A stretch of 19,347 bases of DNA from Oscillospiraceae bacterium (GTDB lineage Bacteria; Bacillota_A; Clostridia; Oscillospirales; Oscillospiraceae): contig JAETOP010000071.1 in NCBI GenBank assembly GCA_021771675.1, positions 1 to 19,347 on the forward strand, given 5' to 3'. Below are positions 7,671 through 13,355 of the stretch, in pieces (the first letter of the stretch is position 1; each line of letters begins with the position of its first letter). The notes below the pieces were generated by a model. That model was not told the origin of the DNA. It searched no databases and saw only the letters and a program-made list of their open reading frames with translations. Position numbers and translations under genes: made by a program.

Positions 7671-7698
7671 AGAGAAAGAGCCATGCGGCTCGTTCTCT
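7671..7698 (-). other. 12-bp hairpin between the orphan gene and terL
   Basis: On the minus strand AGAGAACGAGCC and GGCTCTTTCTCT pair at 11 of 12 positions (one C-U mismatch) around a GCAT loop. It overlaps no likely gene and lies 19 nt upstream of the terminator-like hairpin in the same 106-bp gap. No T-run follows. Two successive hairpins in one short gap suggest a processed or regulated junction. Confidence 0.5.
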
Positions 7699-7709
7699 GC
7701 TGGTTCTCT

Positions 7710-7985
7710 TTACTGCTGCATCGCCCAGGCGATGGCGTGGCCGTCATCCTCGAACTCAACCCCGCTGGCTGCTCTCAGCCCGATCATCCCTTCGCAGGTG
7801 CGGTCATCGGTAAGGAACTCGTATACCGCGCCGAAGTAGCAGGGCTTGTTCATCCCGTTGTAAAAATGTCCCGCCATCACAATATTGTCCCCGAAGGTTA
7901 AGATCCTGCTCCACCGGCATTCCAGGTCTTCCGGGGTGGTGGGGTTCGGCAGTCTGTACTTTTTCATTGCTTCATTGATCGTCAT
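7710..7985 (-). CDS. Small protein of unknown function
   Basis: The product is 91 residues with GGAGGAC 8-11 nt before the ATG. I do not recognise a family. It begins MTINEAMKKYRLPNPTTPED, then has a probable strand-rich core (RWSRILTFGDNIVMAGHFYN, then CYFGAVYEFLTDD), and ends in GHAIAWAMQQ. There is no signal peptide or membrane segment. Repeat element A lies in its upstream gap, so it may form its own transcription unit. It is the last gene of the accessory island before terL. Confidence 0.75.
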   Translation of the reverse strand: MTINEAMKKYRLPNPTTPEDLECRWSRILTFGDNIVMAGHFYNGMNKPCYFGAVYEFLTDDRTCEGMIGLRAASGVEFEDDGHAIAWAMQQ

Positions 7986-8007
7986 GGTTTTTGTCCTCCG
8001 TTTTCTT

Positions 8008-8114
8008 TGTTTTCCCTTTCGGTGTGTACATATTCGCTCTAAACGGAGGATATATCAAGTTGATTCTGCGTCATAATCTACACAAATATCTGAGATATAA
8101 ACTGTGTAGATTAT
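8008..8114 (-). repeat. Regulatory repeat element, copy A (107 bp)
   Basis: This gap segment matches copy B over exactly 107 bp, about three quarters identical by eye. In transcription direction it starts with ATAATCTACACA (8114-8103), a perfect 12-bp inverted match to TGTGTAGATTAT (8084-8073). The first arm overlaps the TAA stop of the zinc-ribbon gene. Next come TATGAC (8075-8070), 15 nt, and an extended -10, TGA TATATC (-10 at 8054-8049). The conserved block TTTAGAGCGAATATGT and then ACACCGAAAGGGAAAACA follow as the transcript leader. It ends shortly before the ribosome site of the 91-residue gene. A promoter/operator is inferred from layout only. Confidence 0.7.
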
Positions 8115-8311
8115 CCCTGCGTGTGGCGGTGGATCGTCTCAAGAATCTGCTCCTGTTCAGATGGCTTCACGCCGATGGACTGGAGCGCCTGCCTGGTGCC
8201 GCAGTCCGGACAGATGAGGGTTTTGTTGTCCTCCCTGGAAAGCGCCGGAGCGCCGTGATAAGGCCTACCACAAAGCGGGCAGACCGCCGTCCTTATGATA
8301 TTATCCTTCAT
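8111..8311 (-). CDS. Small zinc-ribbon protein
   Basis: The product is 66 residues starting MKDNIIRTAVCPLCGRPYHG, with GGGAGG 10 nt before the ATG. A longer start at 8338 is possible but would overlap the cyclotransferase gene more. Two Cys pairs, CPLC (11-14) and CPDC (34-37), make a typical zinc ribbon, followed by GTRQALQSIGV and a helical C-terminus EQEQILETIHRHTQG. Zinc ribbons of this size bind nucleic acid or protein partners; no specific role can be assigned. It overlaps the cyclotransferase stop by 11 bp, so the two are probably co-translated. Confidence 0.8.
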   Translation of the reverse strand: MKDNIIRTAVCPLCGRPYHGAPALSREDNKTLICPDCGTRQALQSIGVKPSEQEQILETIHRHTQG

Positions 8312-8777
8312 AGCCGCATACCTCCCTGCATTTATCATAGGCGTCGATCAGAATGTTTTTGTCGAAATAAAAGGTGTCGTACCCCTCAAGGCAGGTTCTC
8401 ATGTAAAAGTTGGTGGGGACGCCGATGGGGCGCTCCTCGTGCATGATGTATGCGAATGCGTTGACCGTCCTGCGCTTGCCTGTGCGGATACCCTTGTATT
8501 GCAGCTTGATGTCCTTCTTGTAGTAGAAATTGGGGAATCCTTCATAGCGGTCGAGGGCGGCTTCATCCGCAGCCGTCACCTCCCAGATCGCCACGGGAAC
8601 CGTGCCGCCGGCGCATTCCTCAATCGTGAGGTAGGACCCGGTCTTGCTCCCCTTGAACAGCAGCTCCCAGCCTTTGAGGTTTGCCGTGCCGAGGATCGTA
8701 GCGTGAGGGCAGCGCACCCGCATCTGCGGGACATTAAGGTTGCTGCCGTAGGCGATGTAGTATCTTTTTTCTTTCAT
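8301..8777 (-). CDS. Gamma-glutamylcyclotransferase-like protein (GGCT/AIG2 fold)
   Basis: The product is 158 residues with AAAGGATGG upstream. The N-terminal YIAYGSNLNVPQM holds the YGSNL substrate-binding loop (10-14). The family's catalytic glutamate is present in DRYEGFPNFYYK (Glu 79). The rest follows the GGCT barrel: TANLKGWELLFKG, YLTIEECAGGTVPVAIWEV and a helical C-terminus. GGCT enzymes release 5-oxoproline from gamma-glutamyl amines or peptides. It follows the amidoligase gene after a structured gap. Amidoligase-GGCT pairing is a known theme: one enzyme makes amide or gamma-glutamyl bonds and the other can cleave them. The substrate here is unknown. Confidence 0.9.
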   Translation of the reverse strand: MKEKRYYIAYGSNLNVPQMRVRCPHATILGTANLKGWELLFKGSKTGSYLTIEECAGGTVPVAIWEVTAADEAALDRYEGFPNFYYKKDIKLQYKGIRTGKRRTVNAFAYIMHEERPIGVPTNFYMRTCLEGYDTFYFDKNILIDAYDKCREVCGYEG

Positions 8778-8797
8778 GTGTATCCATCCTTTCCTGG

Positions 8798-8874
8798 AGG
8801 ACTTAGGTTACTTGTCCTTCTACCACCCTAAGACCGCCGAAGCGGTCAGGGGCAGGGCATTTAACCTAAATCCT
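8798..8874 (-). ncRNA. Candidate structured RNA between amidoligase and cyclotransferase genes
   Basis: Beginning directly after the amidoligase TGA, AGGATTTAGGTTA (8874-8862) pairs with TAACCTAAGTCCT (8810-8798): 13 bp with one G-U, which would be a C-A mismatch on the plus strand. Inside, GACCGC-TTCG-GCGGTC (8847-8832) is a 6-bp stem with the very stable C(UUCG)G loop. It is extended by CCCT/AGGG (8851-8848 with 8829-8826) past a 2-nt TT bulge. There is no tRNA shape and no T-run. It could be a cis-regulatory leader of the cyclotransferase gene, an mRNA processing site or an independent small RNA. I do not recognise a known family. Confidence 0.6.
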
Positions 8875-9822
8875 TCAAGCAGCTCTACCGTGCCGGAAAG
8901 CTGTGTCCCCGGTCAGGTTGCGGGTCAGGAAATCTCTGGCCGTTGCAAATTCCTCGCCGATGAAGCCCAGGCGGAGGAGCCAGGTGCGCATGGCGTATTT
9001 GGGGTTCTCGTTCTGCTGGGGCTTGGGGCTTGCCGTCCGCACATCCTTTGCCATCTGGCTTAAGGCCAGGCAAAGCTGGATGTAGCTCTTAAGCTGCCCT
9101 GCGTGGATGCCGCCCCTGCGCTCTGCGGTCGGCTCATCGAATTGGAAAAGCCGGAATTCGACCGTCCCCTTGGTAAAGGTAGCGTGGAGGTTCAGCATAT
9201 GGTAGCGGCTGTCGTTGTAGTGGTGGCTCCTGCCGCAGCTTGCGCCGTTGCTGGTGTACCAGATGTCCGCAAGGTGCGCCATTGAGCGGGGCTTCCTGCG
9301 GTTGACCTGTTCCAAAAACCGTGGGTCTACCGTGCGGCAATAGCGGCTCATGCGGCCCCGGTCGAGTTTCAGCGCCTCAGCGATCAGGCTCTCATGGCTT
9401 GCCATGATGTTGGCAAGGTTGCGCAGGCTCTGCGGCGTGTGTCCCTGCGCCCCGATGTGGATGTGGACACCGCATCCTCTGGAGGCGTCGCTCTTGGCGC
9501 CTGCGTGTCTGAGCTGCCTGCAAAGCTCCTGCAGGGTTTCGATGTCGCCGTAGGTCAGGATCGGGGTGACCAGTTCGCATTTCTGCTCGTCCGGCCCTGC
9601 GATGGAAACATCCTTCTGGAATTTCCACTCGCGCCCATCCGCATCCCAAGCCGACCAGGTGCTGTACCCGTTGCGGCTGGCAGTGTTCTCGTATCTGCCT
9701 GTGCCGAAGTAGGCGGCGGCAACCTTCGCTGCCTTCTGGCGGGTGATGCTGTTCATCTCGACCTCGACACCGATGGTCTGGTTCTTCATCTCTGCAATCT
9801 GCCTTGCTGTTTTCTCGTTCAT
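8875..9822 (-). CDS. COOH-NH2 amidoligase-family protein with extra C-terminal module
   Basis: The chosen start (MNEKTARQIAEMKNQTIGVE) has GGAGG 9 nt upstream, giving 315 residues. Amidoligase motifs appear in order: GVEVEMN (18-24), WKFQKDVSI (66-74), CELVTPILTYG (82-92), RGCGVHIHIGAQ (115-126), YHMLNLHATFTKGTVEFRLF (207-226). The acidic pair in GVEVE and the HIH motif fit the ATP/Mg and active site of this glutamine-synthetase-fold family, which joins carboxyl and amino groups. Residues 252-312 (ALSQMAKD to AFRHG) are a module shared with the neighbouring 236-residue protein and not part of the usual core. It heads the unit amidoligase-RNA-GGCT-zinc ribbon downstream of repeat element B. 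The substrate is unknown. Confidence 0.88.
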   Translation of the reverse strand: MNEKTARQIAEMKNQTIGVEVEMNSITRQKAAKVAAAYFGTGRYENTASRNGYSTWSAWDADGREWKFQKDVSIAGPDEQKCELVTPILTYGDIETLQELCRQLRHAGAKSDASRGCGVHIHIGAQGHTPQSLRNLANIMASHESLIAEALKLDRGRMSRYCRTVDPRFLEQVNRRKPRSMAHLADIWYTSNGASCGRSHHYNDSRYHMLNLHATFTKGTVEFRLFQFDEPTAERRGGIHAGQLKSYIQLCLALSQMAKDVRTASPKPQQNENPKYAMRTWLLRLGFIGEEFATARDFLTRNLTGDTAFRHGRAA

Positions 9823-9857
9823 TCTGAAATCCTCCGTTTTTCTGCCTCGCGGCTGTG

Positions 9858-9964
9858 TGTTTTCCCTTTCGGTGTACACATATTCGCTCTAAAAGAGGAT
9901 AATAGCAAGTTCATTCCGCGTTATATATTACACAAAGATGACCGCAGGATATTGTGTAGTTTAT
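9858..9964 (-). repeat. Regulatory repeat element, copy B (107 bp)
   Basis: This copy has the same length and layout as copy A. The first arm ATAAACTACACA (9964-9953) overlaps the TAA stop of the preceding gene and pairs with TGTGTAATATAT (9934-9923) at 10 of 12 positions. The 18 nt between the arms differ strongly from copy A while the arms are kept. TATAAC (9925-9920), 15 nt and an extended -10, TGC TATTAT (-10 at 9904-9899), follow. The leader blocks TTTAGAGCGAATATGT and ACACCGAAAGGGAAAACA are identical to copy A. The amidoligase gene starts 36 nt beyond it. Confidence 0.7.
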
Positions 9965-10278
9965 GGCTGTTTGCCGCCATCCGATATTGGCTTGAGAAGG
10001 CCGTTTTCCTCCTCATCAAGGATAGCAAGAGCCAGGCGGAATCCCGTCCGCAGCCCATCGATGAAGTACTCCTCAGCGGTCATGCCCGCAATGGCGGCTT
10101 GTAGACAAATCATCTTATCGAGAACTGTGGCTGCCTCCTGATCCAGCATGGATCGGAGCTTTTCTTCTTCATCAGCCAGACCGGCAGCAGCTTTTCCATA
10201 CTCCGAATTACGGTCAAACTGCTTTTCATTCGGATTGATGTTCCCATAGAAGAAGTCCTTCAGAATGTTATTTGGCAC
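9961..10278 (-). CDS. DUF6809-like phage protein
   Basis: The product is 105 residues starting at GTG (MPNNILKDFFYGNINPNEKQ), with an AGGTGG about 9 nt upstream. A GTG three codons earlier has the ribosome site too close. The pattern of a short N-terminal helix, FFYGNINPNEKQFDRNSEYG, a helix of KAAAGLADEEEKLRSML type, and C-terminal TAEEYFIDGLRTGFRLALAI resembles DUF6809 proteins. These are small helical proteins of unknown function common in Clostridia mobile elements. It overlaps the DUF4314 stop by 11 bp and is the last gene of its unit before element B. Confidence 0.75.
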   Translation of the reverse strand: MPNNILKDFFYGNINPNEKQFDRNSEYGKAAAGLADEEEKLRSMLDQEAATVLDKMICLQAAIAGMTAEEYFIDGLRTGFRLALAILDEEENGLLKPISDGGKQP

Positions 10279-10504
10279 GGCGGTCACCCACCTTTCTCAC
10301 AATATCCTCCCCATAGACCACGTTCAGGCCGCTGCCATTGTCCCAGCGCATGAGAAGGGAACCAGTATCATCCACGCCTTTGACGGTGCCTTTCGTGCCA
10401 ACAGGCGGGGCCTGGACATCATCCATCCGCACCAGTTCCACACGGGTGCCGGCAGGATATTCCCGGCGGATGCGCTCCACAATCTCTCTACTCGGAAACT
10501 TCAT
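10268..10504 (-). CDS. DUF4314 protein
   Basis: The product is 78 residues. It has a short N-terminal helix (SREIVERIRREYPAGTRVEL) and a strand-rich, SH3-like segment: VELVRMDDVQAPPVGTKGTV, GVDDTGSLLMRWDNGSGLNV, VYGEDIVRK. This matches DUF4314 closely along its length. The function is unknown, and the family is frequent in Firmicutes phages and conjugative elements. Its start lies 17 bp inside the upstream gene and its end overlaps the next gene, so the three genes are translationally linked. Confidence 0.9.
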   Translation of the reverse strand: MKFPSREIVERIRREYPAGTRVELVRMDDVQAPPVGTKGTVKGVDDTGSLLMRWDNGSGLNVVYGEDIVRKVGDRRAK

Positions 10505-11198
10505 GGTTCACACCTCCATCCTTGAAAGCCGAGGAACCGGTCAGATTCTTCAGCAGGATCTTGCGCTCCGCTTTATATTCGCTGCCGATGAAGCCCAGGC
10601 GCAGGAGAAAGCAGCGGAAGGCGTATTTCTCGTTATCCACTGCTTTCTCCGTGACCGTTACCCGCTTGGCGTTTTTGCTCATCTCGCAGAGTGCGGAGAT
10701 GAAGTGGGTGTAGGCTTTGACCGAGTCGGCATCCGGCAGTTCCGGGAACCAGGGGAATGCCACCCGGTCTTCCTGAATCTCGATGGGCAGAGTGTCCACG
10801 CCGAGCGCCTTTTTGATGAGACCGCCCTTGGCGTCCAGTAGCTTGGTGAGGTTGCCAACCGCCACCTTGTCCAATGGGATTTCCACCATAAGCCCCACAG
10901 TTTTGTTCTGTGGCGCAGTGTCGATGGCTTTGGATTCTTCTTCGGTGGGCAGTTTCTCGCCGTCGTGCGCCTCGCATTCAAAGCCTGCGGCGGCGATGGT
11001 TTCAAGTACCTGCTCGACCTCCTCGCTGTCAGCGCGGTCGTCAAACAGGAGCGTCCCGTCCTTGGTGACCGTGAAGTAGTCGATCTCATAATTGCAGGTA
11101 GGCATGAATTTGTATTCCGCCCTGGCACCCGTGGCATCTGCGATGACCTTGACCAGTTCCTTGCGTTTTGCGCCTGTCACATTGTATCTGATTTCCAT
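10488..11198 (-). CDS. 'Virulence-related' family protein with the shared C-terminal module
   Basis: The product is 236 residues with AAGGAGG upstream of the ATG. Residues 1-76 form one domain (MEIRYNVTGAKRKELVKVIA, then YEIDYFTVTKDGTLLFDD). Residues 98-160 form a second (KTVGLMVEIPLDKVAVGNL, GLIKKALGVDTLPIEIQEDR). Residues 165-228 form a third that matches the amidoligase C-terminus: ISALCEMSKNAKRVT, KYAFRCFLLRLGFIG, LLKNLTGSSAFKDG. 'Virulence-related' is only a label inherited in databases; no toxin or secretion signal is visible. The first gene after element C, it overlaps the DUF4314 gene by 17 bp. Its function is unknown, and the shared module suggests a common partner or location with the amidoligase. 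Confidence 0.82.
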   Translation of the reverse strand: MEIRYNVTGAKRKELVKVIADATGARAEYKFMPTCNYEIDYFTVTKDGTLLFDDRADSEEVEQVLETIAAAGFECEAHDGEKLPTEEESKAIDTAPQNKTVGLMVEIPLDKVAVGNLTKLLDAKGGLIKKALGVDTLPIEIQEDRVAFPWFPELPDADSVKAYTHFISALCEMSKNAKRVTVTEKAVDNEKYAFRCFLLRLGFIGSEYKAERKILLKNLTGSSAFKDGGVNHEVSE

Positions 11199-11227
11199 GT
11201 GCGAAAACCTCCTTCGTTTTTGGTAGT

Positions 11228-11290
11228 CACATATTCGCTCTGAACCCCTGAAATATCAAGCGATTTCCGCACATTTTGCTGTAGAATAGC
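11228..11290 (-). repeat. Regulatory repeat element, copy C (partial)
   Basis: This is a shorter relative of copies A and B in the gap upstream of the 236-residue gene. It keeps CTTGATATTTC (extended -10 TGA TATTTC, -10 at 11255-11250) and CAGAGCGAATATGTG. A CTATTCTACAG (11290-11280) resembles the first arm. The second arm and the TATRAC box are missing or degenerate, and the CCGAAAGGGAAAACA block is absent. It is probably a diverged or decayed copy. Confidence 0.6.
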
Positions 11291-11297
11291 TGCCGGA

Positions 11298-13355
11298 TCA
11301 TTCGCCGGATAACTGTGCATAGTACACGATGCCGGAAAGCACAAAACAGACGTTAGGCAGTGCCACGCCGTTGCCCCACATCTTGTATTCCGCAGAGTCG
11401 GAGTGGGGGTCTTTCAGCCACTTAATGATCTGATTGCGGCTCTTTGGCTTGGAGGAGGTTCCCATGACCCTTCGGTGTGTTTCAAACACCTCTGTCCAGA
11501 ACTCGATCTCATTCTCGGTCGGCTCATCAGTTCCAAGCGCATCGCACCACCAGCCCGGGAACCCCTGCAGTCTGGCGCATTCGGTAGGCGTCAGTCTGCG
11601 GACGATGTAGTCAGGCTCCTTAGATACCGTAGGCGGATCTTTGAAATCTGTAGCGACCAACGTTTCCGTCACATCATCATCCGTAAAATTGGTGTGGAAG
11701 GAACTCTTGCTTGAATGGTAGATAGGCTGCCCGACCGCTCCCGGTCCTTTGGACACCATCGTTGGCTCGATTTCCGTTTCCACTGTAATTCCGAACTTGG
11801 CGTTCCGTCCCATGTTGTATGTGGCGCGGTCGATTCCGTAAGCTACCGCATGGCGGTCGGTGGCGTCCAGCGTGAAGGACACATCCTCGTTCACGCCGCT
11901 GCCCTGGGGACCGTTCTTGTCAGACCTTCCGATCATAGAGCCTTGCACAGCCACCACAGCCATACCGCCCTGGTTGCAGGAGGGATTGCCGCCGTTTGCG
12001 TCCAGGCAGCGGGAGGTATCCGCTTCATAAAAACCGCTGTGAGGATTGTCCGACTGCATGGCGTGGCTCTGCTTGGAGCAGATGCCGTAGACCTTGACAG
12101 CCAGCTCATTACATCTGGATTCGCCCACATCATGGGTGTTCAGCGTATTCGCCACGGTTCCGTCTTTCCACTGTTGCCCTTCATCGGAAGAGTGGGGGCG
12201 GGTGCCTTTCACAAACGGCACAAACACCGTCTGGTCGTTGTTGCATCCGAGGGTGGCAGATTTGTTGTCCTGGATCAGCGCACCCTTGCCACCACCCTCA
12301 CAGCCGGAGCGGATTTTCAGCGTCTTTGGCGTTTCCACCACGAAGGGCTGATTGTTGCCGCCTGTTCCGTAAGTAGACATGACCGTGGGCGCTGTTTCCA
12401 ATGGACCGGTGTATCTGGTGTCCTGGCTATGGTTCTCATAGACCGCCGCCGGCACCGTCCCCGCCCGGAGAGTGGGAGGGGTTTCTTCCTCGTACCCGAT
12501 GGAGCGGCTGTGTGCGGAATGCTCGGTGCAAAAGCCCGCAGATTCCATCACGCAGGGAGGATGGTGGGCCTCCGCCCGGAGGGTGCAGGTGACACCGTCC
12601 GTCACATCCATGCGGTTTCCGCCCTGATCGTTCAGGCAGACGCAGCCTGCCGCTCCAGCGCCTTTCTCAGAAGTTCCGGCAGCTCCTTGCCACGAACGGA
12701 AGCCCTGCGGAGTATACCCAGACACGCCTTCGGACTCAAATAGTATTTTTCCGGCACTCCCGCCTGCAAAATCTGCGACAAGGTAGATGCGTTTTCTGCG
12801 TTGGGGAACTCCCCAGTACTGCGCATCAAATACCCGCCATGCGAGACTGAAATCATCTGCCACGATCTCTCCGGCGGTCGTCCATTTCTCAGGTCGAGGA
12901 GTATGAATTTCGTATCCTTTGACCGAGCAGATCTCTTCGAGGACGGACTGGAAGTCCGCACCCTTGTTGGAACTGAACGCGCCGGGGACGTTCTCCCAGA
13001 CGATATACCTTGGATATCTGCCATCAGTTGCACACCTCATTTCCTTTACGATCCGGACGGCTTCATAGAAAAGGCTGGAGCGGGAGCCGTCCAGACCTTC
13101 CCTCCGGCCCGCGATGCTCATGTCCTGGCAAGGGCTGCCGAAGGTAATGACATCCACCGGCTCAATCTTCCCACCGTCCATCCGGGAGACATCGCCGTAA
13201 TGCTTCATAAACGGAAGCCGCTTTGTGGTCACCCGGATGGGGAACGGCTCGATCTCCGATGCCCAAACGGGGGTAATGCCGGAGAGCAAGCCGCCAAGAG
13301 GGAAACCGCCGGAACCGTCAAACAGGCTGCCGAGGGTCAGTTTATTCCGTTCCAT
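11298..13355 (-). CDS. DNA (cytosine-5) methyltransferase with a long repetitive variable region
   Basis: The chosen start (MERNKLTLGSLFDGSGGFPL) has GGGGAGG 7 nt upstream and overlaps the preceding gene by 14 bp; the product is 685 residues, much longer than a typical single-target enzyme of 300-450. C5-MTase motifs in order are I FDGSGG (12-17), IV GSPCQ with catalytic Cys 76, VI ENV (121-123), VIII QRRKRIYL (185-192), then RRLTPTECARLQGFP (586-600) and X GNGVALP (661-667). The variable region between VIII and the LTPTE block, about 235-585, is extended and built of degenerate segments each carrying a T-L/T-V/T-M core such as CTLRA, PTLRA, NTLNT, FTLDA. Likely roles are protection from host restriction or an orphan regulator; no endonuclease partner is adjacent. 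Confidence 0.92.
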   Translation of the reverse strand: MERNKLTLGSLFDGSGGFPLGGLLSGITPVWASEIEPFPIRVTTKRLPFMKHYGDVSRMDGGKIEPVDVITFGSPCQDMSIAGRREGLDGSRSSLFYEAVRIVKEMRCATDGRYPRYIVWENVPGAFSSNKGADFQSVLEEICSVKGYEIHTPRPEKWTTAGEIVADDFSLAWRVFDAQYWGVPQRRKRIYLVADFAGGSAGKILFESEGVSGYTPQGFRSWQGAAGTSEKGAGAAGCVCLNDQGGNRMDVTDGVTCTLRAEAHHPPCVMESAGFCTEHSAHSRSIGYEEETPPTLRAGTVPAAVYENHSQDTRYTGPLETAPTVMSTYGTGGNNQPFVVETPKTLKIRSGCEGGGKGALIQDNKSATLGCNNDQTVFVPFVKGTRPHSSDEGQQWKDGTVANTLNTHDVGESRCNELAVKVYGICSKQSHAMQSDNPHSGFYEADTSRCLDANGGNPSCNQGGMAVVAVQGSMIGRSDKNGPQGSGVNEDVSFTLDATDRHAVAYGIDRATYNMGRNAKFGITVETEIEPTMVSKGPGAVGQPIYHSSKSSFHTNFTDDDVTETLVATDFKDPPTVSKEPDYIVRRLTPTECARLQGFPGWWCDALGTDEPTENEIEFWTEVFETHRRVMGTSSKPKSRNQIIKWLKDPHSDSAEYKMWGNGVALPNVCFVLSGIVYYAQLSGE

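Noticed and set aside
7604..7759. N-terminal extension of the large terminase by 52 codons
   Set aside because: The extra residues are unlike terminase N-termini, the frame runs through two hairpins, and MRKLKKYK has a strong ribosome site.
8008..8114. Simple transcription terminator in copy A of the repeat element
   Set aside because: The 12-bp inverted repeat is not followed by a T-run and is AT-rich with an 18-nt spacer, so it looks more like paired binding sites.
8798..8874. tRNA gene
   Set aside because: The closing stem is 13 bp rather than 7, there is no TTCRA loop or anticodon arm, and only one inner hairpin is present.
10488..11198. True virulence factor
   Set aside because: The name is a database label; there is no signal peptide, toxin motif or secretion context. 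The sequence only shows a cytoplasmic protein with a shared C-terminal module.
8008..11290. CRISPR array or insertion-sequence ends
   Set aside because: Three copies only, 1.3-1.9 kb apart with genes between them, no spacers of constant length and no transposase.
11715..12743. 342-codon plus-strand frame opposite the C5 methyltransferase
   Set aside because: Histidine/arginine-rich shadow of the methyltransferase coding sequence with no family signature.
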